In this document: positions 1 to 8,671 of the stretch, one piece after another
How positions within the stretch are numbered: the stretch's first letter is position 1
Layout of the letters: the number at the start of each line of letters is the position of its first letter
From: Terriglobia bacterium
GTDB taxonomy: Bacteria; Acidobacteriota; Terriglobia; Terriglobales; Acidobacteriaceae
NCBI GenBank assembly: GCA_020073385.1
Contig: JAIQFH010000013.1
Coordinates: forward strand, 1-64,000
Direction of reading: 5' to 3'
DNA length: 64,000 nt
Notes under the pieces: generated by a model
What the model saw: only the letters and a program-made list of their open reading frames with translations
Database searches by the model: none
What the model was told of the DNA's origin: nothing
Program-made: the position numbers and the translations under genes

Positions 1-1
1 G

Positions 2-1057
2 TGGATGGCTGCAGGTCTCCTCTGGATTCTGGATGCATCGATCAACATCAGCATGGAGCCGTTTCGTGCTTTCGTCGCCGATTTGCTCCCGGAATCGCAA
101 CGGACCCGCGGCTTCGCCATGCAGAGCCTGTTTATTGGACTCGGAGCTGTCATCGCCTCGGCCCTGCCATGGATGCTGACCAACTGGTTCCATCTGGGCA
201 AAGGCACAGCCGGACACGCTATTCCCTTAACAGTACGCCTCTCATTTTTCACGGGAGCCGCCGTTTTTTTTGGCGCGGTTCTCTGGACCATCACCACAAC
301 TAAGGAATTTCCCCCGGATGACCTCGAAGCTTTTCAGCGCATGAAACGGGAGAAGCGCGGCTTAGTTGCAAACGCTCAAGAGATCCTCGATTCCATTGCC
401 AAGATGCCAAAGACTATGCAGCAGCTGGCGCCGGTGCAAATCCTTACCTGGCTAGGACTCTTTTGCATGTGGTTGTATTTTCCGGTGGCCGTCGCGCGGA
501 ACGTCTACGCTGCGCCTGACACGGCCTCGCCTCTTTATTCGGCCGGCGTCGAGTGGGGTGGCATCTGCTTCGGCTTTTACTCGGCGGTCTGCTTTGCTTT
601 CTCCTTCTTCCTTCCCCCGATCGCTAGCCTGCTCGGGCGCAAACACACTCATAGCCTCAGCCTCGTCGCAGGCGGCCTGGGATTGATCTCCGTTGCCTTC
701 ATCCACAATAAATATGTTCTGCTACTGACTATGGTGGGTGTCGGCATCGCATGGGCCAGCACTCTTGCCATGCCGTACTCGGTACTCGCGGGATCGCTGC
801 CCAAGGAGAAAACCGGCGTCTATATGGGCATCTTCAACTTCTTCATTGTCACGCCCGAAATTGTCGCTTCCCTGTTCTTCGGTTGGGTGATGAACCATTT
901 GCTGGGCAACAATCGGCTGACCGCTGTTGTTGCCGGAGGATGCTTCATGCTCGTTGCCGCCGTTCTCATGCAGAGGGTTTTTGACCCAGGGGAGCAGGAG
1001 CAGCGCATACAAGAAAAGCAGGATTCCAAGCAACTCGCAACCCCGCTTGCAAGATGA
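2..1057 (+). CDS. MFS sugar transporter, SLC45/GPH-like (5' truncated by window)
   Basis: This is the C-terminal ~350 residues of a polytopic inner-membrane transporter; the frame is open to the window edge, so the true start lies upstream. The segment begins with a helix containing MEPFRAFVADLLP, which resembles the conserved region after TM4 in sucrose/maltose-type MFS carriers. At least seven more hydrophobic helices follow, with a charged central loop (FQRMKREKRG) typical between the two six-helix halves. Substrate cannot be read from sequence; a mono- or disaccharide is the family expectation. It lies upstream of an exported PD40/TPR-haem gene on the same strand, about 180 bp away. The longer downstream ORF overlapping its 3' end is only an open-frame extension. 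Confidence 0.8.
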   Translation, partial: WMAAGLLWILDASINISMEPFRAFVADLLPESQRTRGFAMQSLFIGLGAVIASALPWMLTNWFHLGKGTAGHAIPLTVRLSFFTGAAVFFGAVLWTITTTKEFPPDDLEAFQRMKREKRGLVANAQEILDSIAKMPKTMQQLAPVQILTWLGLFCMWLYFPVAVARNVYAAPDTASPLYSAGVEWGGICFGFYSAVCFAFSFFLPPIASLLGRKHTHSLSLVAGGLGLISVAFIHNKYVLLLTMVGVGIAWASTLAMPYSVLAGSLPKEKTGVYMGIFNFFIVTPEIVASLFFGWVMNHLLGNNRLTAVVAGGCFMLVAAVLMQRVFDPGEQEQRIQEKQDSKQLATPLAR

Positions 1058-1241
1058 GCTTGCCCCGTTGCACGGCATCCGACAGCATCCTGTGACTGCA
1101 ATCACAGCGCCGTATTTCGCTGGCGCGACATACTCCCCAACTGTGGCACTTCCGTCAGGGGAACGGCCACGTTTGCCAATAGAGGACTCTCACCGCGCTT
1201 GCCGCAGTAAAGAGCTCTTCTGCATCATTACGGGAGTATTT

Positions 1242-3779
1242 GTGCGCACACAAGTTCGTGAGTCCTGCATTTCAGCCGTTGTTCCAACACGCTGGCCGAC
1301 CCTGACAACCGTGGCGTTCAAACTCACTCTGATCACTGTGGCTAGTGCATTCATTGCTTTCTGCGCTGCTGGAAGCCTTAAGGCTAATCGCTCTCTGGCC
1401 GGTGACAATCCGAGAGCGAACCTCGCGATCATCACGGTCGACTATCCATCCAACCACACGCTGTTCCCGCCCGACTTTGCACCCCCCACCTTTCAATGGC
1501 GCGATACGGATTCCTCCGCCACAGTGTGGCGAATTGACGTCCAGTTTGCGGGCCATCTCTCTGACATTCAGATCAAATCCAAGGGCGAGAGGATGCAGAT
1601 CGGCAGAATCGACGAACGGTGCGCGAAAGCCGGTGCTGTCCCACCAACGCTAACGCCGGAACAAGCCGCCGGCCACACCTGGAAACCCGATACTGCGACT
1701 TGGGAAGCGATACTCCGCCACTCCCTGAAGAAGGCGGCAACTGTCACTATTACCGGCTATTCCGATGAGGGCATGACGCAAGAGCTGTCCCGAGGGGAAG
1801 TCATGATTCAGACCTCCAGGGACCCGGTTGGAGCCCCGATTTTCTTCCGCGACGTGCCCCTGATCTCGGTTCCTACAGGCGAAAAGGGACTGATTATGCC
1901 CATCCCGACCGAGGCTGTTCCATTCATCGGATGGCGCTTGCGCTATGTCGGGGAATCCGAAAGTCGCTTGATGATGCAGGGATTGCCTACTTGCATTAAC
2001 TGCCATTCTTTTTCCCGTGACGGAGCGACCATGGGCCTGGATGTTGACGGCCCTGGTAACGACAAGGGACTGTACGGCATTGTGCCCCTCAAAAGGGAGA
2101 CCTCGATCCGCAACGAGGATGTGATTCGCTGGAGTTCCTTTGCCGAGGAGCGCGCCAGCAAACGCTTCGGCTTCATGTCGCAGATCTCCCCTGACGGTCA
2201 GTACGTGATTACTTCCATAGAGAATCCCGGTTCGCACATCAAGGATTTTGACAGCCGCTTCTACAACGGCTTCTATCGCGACTATGGCTTCGGGCAGGTG
2301 TTCTATCCGACCAAAGGGATTCTCGCGTGGTATAGCAAGGCGAGCGGCGAGCTGAAACCGCTAGCGGGAGCCGACGACCCGGCCTACGTACAGGCTGCCG
2401 CGTTCTGGAGCCCAGATGGCAAGTATCTGGTGTTCTCCAAGGCTGCCGCCAGGGAACCGTATCACGAAGGGCAGGGCGTAGCGGAGTTTGCGAACTCTTC
2501 GGACGAAACGCAGATCCAATACGACCTCTATCGCATTCCGTTTAACGAAGGTCGGGGTGGAACGCCGGAACGAATCGAGGGCGCATCGCAAAACGGAATG
2601 AGCAACAACTTTCCAAAGGTCTCTCCGGACGGCCGCTGGATTGTTTTCGTTCAGAATCGCAATGGTTTGCTCATGCGCCCAGACAGCCAGCTTTACATCG
2701 TTCCTTTGCAAGGCGGCACGGCCAGGCGTCTGAATTGCAATTTGTCCCGCATGAATTCCTGGCACACGTTTTCTCCCAATGGCCGCTGGCTCGCTTTTTC
2801 CTCGAAAGGCCGCTCCCTTTACACGCAGCTTTTCCTGACACACATTGACGAGAATGGCCAGGATTCCCCGGCCATTTTGGTGGAGAATGCGACCGCCGCC
2901 AATCGGGGAGTGAACATCCCCGAGTTCATCAATATTCCTCGGGATGGGCTGGCCAAGATGGACGCCCCTGCAACCGAGTTCTATCGGCTCACAGATGCTG
3001 CCGGAGAATTATCTCGCAAGGGCGACTACGCCGGGGCCGCGCTCGAATGGAGCAAAGCCATTGAACTCGATCCAGGCGATGGCAAGGCTCGCTACCATCT
3101 TGCCTACGCTCTCGACAAGCGAGGCCAACTGCAAGAAGCGATCCAGCAATACCGCAAGTCCATTGAATTGGATGGCTCGAATGCCTCTGCCTTTGCGAGC
3201 CTCTCGATTGCACTCGCTCGGACCGGTAATGCAGAGGAATCCATAAATTCAGCAAAGCAGGCGCTCGCGCTTAATCCAAGAGATGTCTTAACCGAGGGCA
3301 ATCTGGCGGCGAGCTTACTGGAGATCGGAAAGACCGACGAAGCCATCGAGCATATCCAGAAGGCTTTGGAGCTTGATCCGGATTTTGCTGATGCCCACAA
3401 CATGCTCGGCATCATTCTCGCCCGCGTCGGCAAGCTTGATGACGGTATCGCGCACCTGCAGCGAGCCGTTTCGCTTGTGCCCGATTCTCCCGAGTACCAC
3501 TTCAATTTCTGTCGTTTGCTCGCCGCAGGACATCGTTTCCCCGAAGCCATTCGGGAATGCGAGAAGGCGGTGCAGCTTTGGAGCGGGAACGAACCCCAAA
3601 GTCTGATGATGCTTGCAGCCATGTACTCGGAGGTCGGCCGCTTTCCCGACGCAGCCCAGACCGCGCGGCGGGCTTTTGCCCTTGCTTCAGGCCAAAACGA
3701 TGTTTCTCTTTCAGAAACCCTCCGCGCTAGAATCGCGTACTATGAGTCGCAAATGAGTGCCGTTCCAGCTCAACCCTGA
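1242..3779 (+). CDS. Exported PD40 (TolB-like) + TPR protein with one CxxCH haem motif
   Basis: The ORF track opens at a TTG inside the MFS gene, but GTG at 1242 has a GGGAG ribosome site about 5 nt upstream. It gives a protein of ~845 residues with a hydrophobic export segment at about residues 24-45. Around residue 251 is CINCHSFS, a c-type haem attachment site inside a block (GLDVDGPGNDKGLY) that I recognise from a widespread TolB-like family. Four PD40 strands follow (SPDGQYVITS, SPDGKYLVFS, SPDGRWIVFV, SPNGRWLAFS), suggesting a beta-propeller, then about six TPR units from residue ~590 to the end. It is likely periplasmic or outer-surface. The next two genes also encode a haem protein and a redox protein, so a joint extracytoplasmic redox role is plausible. 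The specific function is unknown. Confidence 0.75.
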   Translation: MRTQVRESCISAVVPTRWPTLTTVAFKLTLITVASAFIAFCAAGSLKANRSLAGDNPRANLAIITVDYPSNHTLFPPDFAPPTFQWRDTDSSATVWRIDVQFAGHLSDIQIKSKGERMQIGRIDERCAKAGAVPPTLTPEQAAGHTWKPDTATWEAILRHSLKKAATVTITGYSDEGMTQELSRGEVMIQTSRDPVGAPIFFRDVPLISVPTGEKGLIMPIPTEAVPFIGWRLRYVGESESRLMMQGLPTCINCHSFSRDGATMGLDVDGPGNDKGLYGIVPLKRETSIRNEDVIRWSSFAEERASKRFGFMSQISPDGQYVITSIENPGSHIKDFDSRFYNGFYRDYGFGQVFYPTKGILAWYSKASGELKPLAGADDPAYVQAAAFWSPDGKYLVFSKAAAREPYHEGQGVAEFANSSDETQIQYDLYRIPFNEGRGGTPERIEGASQNGMSNNFPKVSPDGRWIVFVQNRNGLLMRPDSQLYIVPLQGGTARRLNCNLSRMNSWHTFSPNGRWLAFSSKGRSLYTQLFLTHIDENGQDSPAILVENATAANRGVNIPEFINIPRDGLAKMDAPATEFYRLTDAAGELSRKGDYAGAALEWSKAIELDPGDGKARYHLAYALDKRGQLQEAIQQYRKSIELDGSNASAFASLSIALARTGNAEESINSAKQALALNPRDVLTEGNLAASLLEIGKTDEAIEHIQKALELDPDFADAHNMLGIILARVGKLDDGIAHLQRAVSLVPDSPEYHFNFCRLLAAGHRFPEAIRECEKAVQLWSGNEPQSLMMLAAMYSEVGRFPDAAQTARRAFALASGQNDVSLSETLRARIAYYESQMSAVPAQP

Positions 3780-3872
3780 TCCCCGGCTCTCTAGGTTCGA
3801 TGGGAAGACCTGCAGGTCTAGGGCAAACTGCGACTTGCCCTGTGGTACCGATACGCGCTGCAGTGTTTTCAA

Positions 3873-4943
3873 GTGGATCGAGATTTCAAACGGCTGCGTT
3901 TCATCGTGATACGGCCCTTACTGGTTGTGTTTCTTATTCCCGCTGTCGCCCCCGCCCAAGCGGTCAACACCGCCGCGAACGCTTGCGCTTCCTGCCATTC
4001 ACAGGGTAAGACTCAGCCTCATACGTCGATGGGACAGGCCCTTGAGACGGTCGCGGACTGCAAGGTACTGGTCGATCACCCTCTGCTTGCTGTGACGGTC
4101 GGAAGATATTCGTACCGAATCGAACGCAAGGGCAATCAGAGCGAGTACTCGGTTACCGATGGTACGCAGACCATCACTGCGCCAGTTCGCTGGGCGATGG
4201 GGGCCAGCTCTTCCATCGGGCAGACGTACATTCTGGAAAAAGATGGCCAACTCTATGAGAGCCGCGTCAGCTATTACCGCGAATTGAATGCACTGGGGCC
4301 CACTTTGGGTTCGGCAAATTCGGTTCCAGCCAGCCTGAATGAGGCGTTAGGCCGATTGATGACTCTCGAGGACAAGCTCACCTGCTTTGGCTGTCATTCC
4401 ACAGAGGCGGTATCACACGGCCAGTTCACACCGGAAAAGCTGAGGCCGGGAGTGCAATGCAGTCACTGTCATGAAGGCAGCGAGTCACATTTGTTAGCTA
4501 CGATTCAGTTTGGCGAGGGTGTGACGTCGGCGATCCCAAAGTCGATGGCCGGCGGACTTGCAGCGGAGAAAATCTCAGATTTTTGCGGGCAGTGTCATCG
4601 GACGTGGGCGGAAATTGTTCTGCAGCCGAATCTCGGGATTGGCAATGTGCGTTTCCAGCCCTATCGCTTGGCCGGCAGCAAGTGCTACGACGCGGATGAT
4701 CCGAGAATCAGCTGCCTCGCTTGTCACGACCCTCACCGTGAACTGGTCGCCGAGACCTCGACCTACGACGGCAAATGTCAGGCCTGCCATGGAGGAGGGA
4801 AGCCAGGCGCAAAACCCTGCCGCGTAGCTAAGTCGAACTGCGCTTCCTGTCACATGCCCAAGACCGAACTACCAGGGGCACACCATAGGTTCTCAGATCA
4901 TCGAATTCGAATCGTGAAACCGAACCAAGGCTATCCGGAATAG
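3873..4943 (+). CDS. Periplasmic seven-haem c-type cytochrome
   Basis: A 356-residue protein with a GTG start and a clear signal peptide (LLVVFLIPAVAPAQA) with cleavage near residue 30. Seven CxxCH motifs are visible: CASCHS, CFGCHS, CSHCHE, CGQCHR, CLACHD, CQACHG and CASCHM, with extra His residues available as distal ligands. This places it among multihaem cytochromes related to the cytochrome c554/NrfB/octahaem group, acting in periplasmic electron transfer. I see no catalytic motif that assigns a substrate. It follows the haem-bearing PD40/TPR gene by 93 bp and precedes a TPR-thioredoxin gene; the three probably form one unit. The last haem motif sits close to the C-terminus, so the protein appears complete. 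Confidence 0.85.
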   Translation: MDRDFKRLRFIVIRPLLVVFLIPAVAPAQAVNTAANACASCHSQGKTQPHTSMGQALETVADCKVLVDHPLLAVTVGRYSYRIERKGNQSEYSVTDGTQTITAPVRWAMGASSSIGQTYILEKDGQLYESRVSYYRELNALGPTLGSANSVPASLNEALGRLMTLEDKLTCFGCHSTEAVSHGQFTPEKLRPGVQCSHCHEGSESHLLATIQFGEGVTSAIPKSMAGGLAAEKISDFCGQCHRTWAEIVLQPNLGIGNVRFQPYRLAGSKCYDADDPRISCLACHDPHRELVAETSTYDGKCQACHGGGKPGAKPCRVAKSNCASCHMPKTELPGAHHRFSDHRIRIVKPNQGYPE

Positions 4944-5090
4944 GCTTCACCGATTTTACTTGTCCTGTTGCGCTCCTTGGGGACTGACCTATACTCATGC
5001 GGTATCTTCATGGTCGCTCCATACCGAGCCCGCAATGATCGCTGTATACTCCTGCAGCAGAGAGCCACTGCTCTCAATCAGAGCGCTCGA

Positions 5091-6116
5091 GTGACGGGGC
5101 GCGCCCTCTGCTGCGCAATTAACTTCCTTGTGATTCTTGCTTGCACCGCCGCCACCCAAGGCGGAGACAATCAACAAGATCCCGCCGCCCAGGAAATCAA
5201 GGCGGGAACGAGCCTGCTGCAGCAAGGCAACTATCCCGAGGCCAAAGTCCATTTCGAACGGGCCAAGACATTACAGGGCAAGCCCACGGCAGAGACGAAC
5301 GCGGGCATAGGGTTGGCCGAGTTGCAGATGGGACATCTTGAAGCCGCGCGCCAGATGTTCACGCTGGAGCTGCAATTTGTCACCAATGATCACGCACGGG
5401 CCCAGGCGCATTACATGATCGGATCGGCGTGGCTTCGCGAAACCGCAAACGGCGCTGCCGATAAAGAGAAGTTGCAGGCAGCGGAGGAATCATTCCGTGA
5501 GGCGGTGAAGTTCGATCCGCTGTACGACCTCGCATACTTCAACCTGGCCTATGCTCTACTGGGTCAGGACAGACAAAAGGAAAGTGACGCCGCCTTTCGG
5601 GATTTCATCAATGCTGCTGCAGCGAACCCCGAGTCGGCAAGAGATCTCCCGGTCACGCCGAAGTCTCACGTCCCGCAATTCACGGTTACCGACAGTACGG
5701 GCCACGCTGTGAGCTCAGACTCCCTGCGCGGACGCTTCGTGTTACTCGATTTCTGGGCGACCTGGTGCCCTCCCTGCATTCGGGCTCTCCCCGCAGTGCG
5801 GCAGCTCTCGAAGTTCTTTCCCGAAGACCAGTTCCTGCTCATCAGCATCAATGAGGACGCAAATCAAGACGAGTGGCAGAGATTTAGCCGTACTCATGAA
5901 ATGAATTGGACCCAAGTCTGGGACCAGAATTCGAATCTGTACGATGCCTTCAGGCTCGCGCCGTCCGGCTCGAAACTGAGCCTGCCGCGCTACATCCTGC
6001 TCGATCAGCATGGGTTCGTACGGCGCGTTTATAGCGGCACCGACCAACTCGGGTTGCTGATGGGCCAGGTGGTCAGGACAGTCCGAAGTGAATTCGACGA
6101 CCGAGCCAGGCACTAA
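5091..6116 (+). CDS. TPR protein fused to a TlpA/ResA-like thioredoxin domain
   Basis: Translation probably starts at GTG 5091, because a hydrophobic segment (INFLVILAC) begins a few residues later and ends in a lipobox-like ILAC; the track start at TTG 4968 would put ~55 residues before it. About 4 TPR-like helical pairs cover residues ~25-185. A C-terminal thioredoxin fold follows with the active site WCPPC at residue ~225 and the cis-Pro region LPRYILL. TlpA/ResA-type proteins keep apocytochrome cysteines reduced for haem attachment or act as extracytoplasmic thiol reductases. The placement directly after a seven-haem cytochrome gene fits a cytochrome c maturation or redox-partner role, but this is inference from context. 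Confidence 0.8.
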   Translation: MTGRALCCAINFLVILACTAATQGGDNQQDPAAQEIKAGTSLLQQGNYPEAKVHFERAKTLQGKPTAETNAGIGLAELQMGHLEAARQMFTLELQFVTNDHARAQAHYMIGSAWLRETANGAADKEKLQAAEESFREAVKFDPLYDLAYFNLAYALLGQDRQKESDAAFRDFINAAAANPESARDLPVTPKSHVPQFTVTDSTGHAVSSDSLRGRFVLLDFWATWCPPCIRALPAVRQLSKFFPEDQFLLISINEDANQDEWQRFSRTHEMNWTQVWDQNSNLYDAFRLAPSGSKLSLPRYILLDQHGFVRRVYSGTDQLGLLMGQVVRTVRSEFDDRARH

Positions 6117-6209
6117 ATGAACCCTGTGGCTCGCCAAAATCCTACCCACCCGCGAAATCAACAGGTTGGCAGTGCGTCCACAAGCTCCTATCTGCTATCA
6201 ACATGGCGC

Positions 6210-6548
6210 ATGTTCCGCCTCTGGCTGGGTCTGGTCTTGCGCTGTATTCATTCCCGTGGAAGGCTCTTGATGGAGAACTTGGCACTGCGGCAGCAGTTGA
6301 GTGCGCTAAAGCGCTGGCATCCTCGTCCGAAGCTCATGCCGGCGGGCAGACTCTTCTGGCTGTTAGCTCGCCGCCGTTGGTCCGGCTGGAAGGGAGCACT
6401 CATCTTGGTCAGTCCAGAGACAGTGGTTCGGTGGCATCGGGCTGGCTTTCGGGGTACTGGAGCATGTTCTCGAAGAGGGCGAAGGATTCCTTGGTGTCCA
6501 TTTGGTGTCCGGTCTGTCGGGTTCCAGGAAGAATTGCGGGAATTTTAG
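6210..6548 (+). pseudogene. Decayed IS transposase / integrase-core protein (N-terminal remnant)
   Basis: Residues from ATG 6210 read as the start of a familiar integrase-core transposase (LLMENLALRQQLSALKRW, then PETVVRWHRAGF). After HRAGF the expected continuation moves to another frame (GYWSMFSKRAKD), and further on the original frame again looks family-like (VGFQEELREF) before a stop at 6546-6548. Two compensating frameshifts plus loss of the DDE catalytic part leave about 110 of an expected ~350 residues, so it cannot be active. It begins about 90 bp after the TlpA-like gene and abuts one of a pair of dispersed repeats. Its position suggests that an insertion event shaped the left border of the accessory block at 6.8-11.1 kb. 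Confidence 0.75.
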
Positions 6549-6603
6549 AGACTATTGAGAATCCGGCTATCCCCCTGCACGCCAGGGGTTTGCAGGGTAA
6601 GTC

Positions 6604-6727
6604 TTGACACATCTATAATTTGCAAAAGGCAGCCCGCAAGAATTCGGCTTATAGGTCCGGCTGCCAACATAGCTTTACTTTCAATCACTTCCAAAGCCCG
6701 CAAAGCTCGTTGTGACGCGGGTGTGAC
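6604..6727. repeat. Non-coding dispersed repeat, copy A
   Basis: The intergenic stretch 6549-6775 has no credible gene but shares two blocks with 11251-11386. The block aattcggcttataggtccgg, continuing ctgcca, at 6641-6666 matches 11361-11386 at 24 of 26 positions. The block ttgtgacgcgggtgtgac at 6710-6727 matches 11251-11268 at 17 of 18. Short ttgacac and tttgcaa words are also shared. The two blocks occur in opposite order in the two copies, so this is not a simple direct duplication. It directly follows the IS remnant. I read it as debris of a mobile element family or its target site. Confidence 0.6.
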
Positions 6728-6775
6728 ACACTCTCGGAATTCCGACAACTGATCCTATTTCCAAGCCGTGTGGGC

Positions 6776-7231
6776 TTACTCGGTTATGGCATCACCGACA
6801 CGGATTATTCCGCCATTCACAATATCGGCCCGCAGTCCGCCGCGATGAACCAACGCCTTCAATATGCCGGCAGACGTGAGTCTTTGCAGATGCAAGCACG
6901 GCTCGCAGAATCTGACGCCGCGTAGACGCACTTCTCCAACCTGGAACGTACGCCCCACCAAATGATTGAGGCACACACCTCGGATTACCAGATTGCGTCG
7001 AGCGTCTCCAGCAGCGAGCACAATCTGCTGTTCCCGCAGAGCCTCGATGGCCTCAATTTCAATTAACGTAATTTCGTGACCAGGTCCAGGCTTGGAAAAC
7101 GTGCCCGCCCCAATCGAGTATCGGTCGCCCTCAAGGCCGGTTCCGGCGATGGCCTTCACCTCCTCGAGTTGTCGCATCGGCTGCTCCTTCGCGGAAGCAA
7201 TGTGGATCGAAACCAGCTCGCCCTTGAACAT
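6776..7231 (-). CDS. MOSC-domain protein
   Basis: The start is ATG 7231, preceded by GAAGGAGAG at good spacing; the track ORF starts 20 codons too early. The 151-residue product is a stand-alone MOSC domain with family-like stretches GTGLEGDRYS, HEITLIEIEAIE, RRNLVIRGV and a conserved Cys in RFCEPCLHL. MOSC proteins bind sulfur and molybdenum-cofactor-type ligands; the Cys is the presumed sulfur carrier. The length fits the small YiiM-like branch rather than the longer MOCOS-type proteins. The GNAT gene upstream ends 10 bp before this start, so the two are co-transcribed. The physiological substrate is not known. Confidence 0.85.
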   Translation of the reverse strand: MFKGELVSIHIASAKEQPMRQLEEVKAIAGTGLEGDRYSIGAGTFSKPGPGHEITLIEIEAIEALREQQIVLAAGDARRNLVIRGVCLNHLVGRTFQVGEVRLRGVRFCEPCLHLQRLTSAGILKALVHRGGLRADIVNGGIIRVGDAITE

Positions 7232-7241
7232 TTGCTCTCCT

Positions 7242-7751
7242 TCAAAGTTTGATCCGCATTTCGTTGCCGGTCTGGAAGCCCAAAGACTCATACAGCCTGC
7301 GGCCTTCCTGGCTCGCGTGCAGAATCACGATGTCGATTTCATTGGCTTTGCACCAATGGAGGGCGGCTTCGACCAGGCACCGGGCCAACCCTCTGCGGCG
7401 AAATCCCGGCTCCGTGTAAACGTTGAGAATATTTCCGCGGCGTGAGCCGGAGCCCACCATATGTGCCGGCCAGTCCATTAGCCAAAGACCGGCACCCGCC
7501 ACGACAAAGCCACCGGCGGTGACAGCCAGCCACTCCAGATAGTCGCCCGATGCGATCTTCTCTTTGACCCATGGCAGAAACTCCTCCATCATGGACTCGA
7601 GAGTTACTTCATCGTGATACCCGATATCGCGAAACATCGAACGGCGATGTCTCGCAATCGTCTCCGCGTCTTCCAACGTGGCACGCCGAAATGCTACGCC
7701 TTCGATTGCGTTTGTCTCCACGTCTCCTATTTGTGCAAGTAGGGCAGTCAT
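7242..7751 (-). CDS. GNAT-family N-acetyltransferase
   Basis: A 169-residue single-domain GNAT protein. The acetyl-CoA pyrophosphate-binding loop is visible as EPGFRRRGLARCLVEAAL (Q/RxxGxG/A pattern) around residues 114-131, followed by the typical ASQEGRRLYESLGF motif near the C-terminus. ATG 7751 is preceded by AAAGGAAAGGTG, a good ribosome site. It is the first gene of a two-gene unit with the MOSC protein 10 bp downstream. The substrate cannot be predicted; small-molecule amines are usual. The start of this gene lies 23 bp from the stop of the MddA-like gene on the same strand, so all three may be read together. Confidence 0.85.
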   Translation of the reverse strand: MTALLAQIGDVETNAIEGVAFRRATLEDAETIARHRRSMFRDIGYHDEVTLESMMEEFLPWVKEKIASGDYLEWLAVTAGGFVVAGAGLWLMDWPAHMVGSGSRRGNILNVYTEPGFRRRGLARCLVEAALHWCKANEIDIVILHASQEGRRLYESLGFQTGNEMRIKL

Positions 7752-7774
7752 CTCGATTCACCTTTCCTTTGTGC

Positions 7775-8557
7775 CTACGCTTCTGTTTCGAGTGCAGGCG
7801 TTTTAGGGACGTTTGAAGTTTCTTGCCGCCGAGCGGACCCGAGTGGCAGGATCATAGGCACTTGGCGACGGTACTCGGCGTATTCCGCATGGGCTCTGAC
7901 CAGGTCCCGCTCCTCGAATTGAATCGCGATGAGAATGTACGCGGTGGTAGCAACAGCGAAGACTAGATGCGCAGCCGTCATCGCGGGCGCAGACCAGAAC
8001 ACCAGCAGCCATCCTAGATACAGCGGGTGCCGCACGTAGCGGTAGAGCCCAGGCGTGCGGAACACAAGGGATGTGTAGGCGCGCCCGCGCAGATGCAGCC
8101 ACACCTGGCGCATGCCGAAGAGATCAAAATGGTTGATGAGAAATGTCGCGACGAGCACGGTCAGCCAGCCAATCGCATACAGACCATACAGAGTGAAGCG
8201 TCCTATGGCACTCTCCACTCTCCAGACCACGCCACCCATGGGTTGCCATTTCCAGAACAGAAGGAGCAACGCGACACTGGAGAGCAACACATAGGTACTG
8301 CGCTCAACGGGCGCAGGTACGATTCTGGTCCAGGCGCGCTTGAACCATTGCCGTGCCATCACACTGTGCTGAACAGCAAATAGACCCAGCAATGCACTGT
8401 TGATGGCCAATGCCTTGATGAAAGGCACCTGCGCTCCGGAGTCAATCGACTTCGGCACGCCAAAATTTCCCAGAAAGCCCACCGCATACAGAAAACTCAC
8501 GAGAAACATCAGATAGCAAGCAAGGCCGTACAAGAATGCCGTTATTCGGCTTAACAT
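7775..8557 (-). CDS. mddA: MddA-like methanethiol S-methyltransferase (integral membrane)
   Basis: The start is ATG 8557, with GAGGGAGGAAG just upstream. The 260-residue product has five or six membrane helices and resembles the MddA branch of the isoprenylcysteine methyltransferase/NnrU superfamily: the N-terminal VPKSIDSG and AVQHSVMAR stretches and the C-terminal SAM-binding signature RHPLYLGWLLVFW and QFEERDL match my memory of that family. MddA methylates methanethiol to dimethyl sulfide with S-adenosylmethionine. The gene sits upstream of a GNAT-MOSC pair, and a strong inverted repeat lies in its leader. A generic ICMT-like methyltransferase is the main alternative. Confidence is high for the superfamily and moderate for the substrate. 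Confidence 0.72.
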   Translation of the reverse strand: MLSRITAFLYGLACYLMFLVSFLYAVGFLGNFGVPKSIDSGAQVPFIKALAINSALLGLFAVQHSVMARQWFKRAWTRIVPAPVERSTYVLLSSVALLLLFWKWQPMGGVVWRVESAIGRFTLYGLYAIGWLTVLVATFLINHFDLFGMRQVWLHLRGRAYTSLVFRTPGLYRYVRHPLYLGWLLVFWSAPAMTAAHLVFAVATTAYILIAIQFEERDLVRAHAEYAEYRRQVPMILPLGSARRQETSNVPKTPALETEA

Positions 8558-8589
8558 AACTTCCTCCCTCAAAAGTTGTAGTTTCGGTT

Positions 8590-8625
8590 GTCGCCATTGC
8601 GTGCCTGAGCGAGCGCAATGGCGAC
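8590..8625 (-). other. Strong inverted repeat in the leader of the MddA-like gene
   Basis: gtcgccattgcg at 8590-8601 is perfectly complementary to cgcaatggcgac at 8614-8625, leaving a 12-nt loop. It sits between the stop of the exported unknown (8672) and the start of the MddA-like gene (8557), both on the minus strand. No T-run follows it on the minus strand, so it is not a canonical intrinsic terminator. It could be an mRNA processing or stabilising hairpin or an operator. Confidence 0.55.
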
Positions 8626-8671
8626 CGATACTCGATAAACAAAACACTTCCTCTCAGCCAGCAATCTGGAC

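Noticed and set aside
927-1241. Extension of the PD40-TPR ORF to TTG 927
   Set aside because: It overlaps the MFS gene, has no ribosome site and places the export segment after ~130 residues; GTG 1242 fits both ribosome site and signal.
6604-6620. ttgaca ... tataat promoter
   Set aside because: Both boxes are present, but they are separated by only 4 bp instead of ~17.
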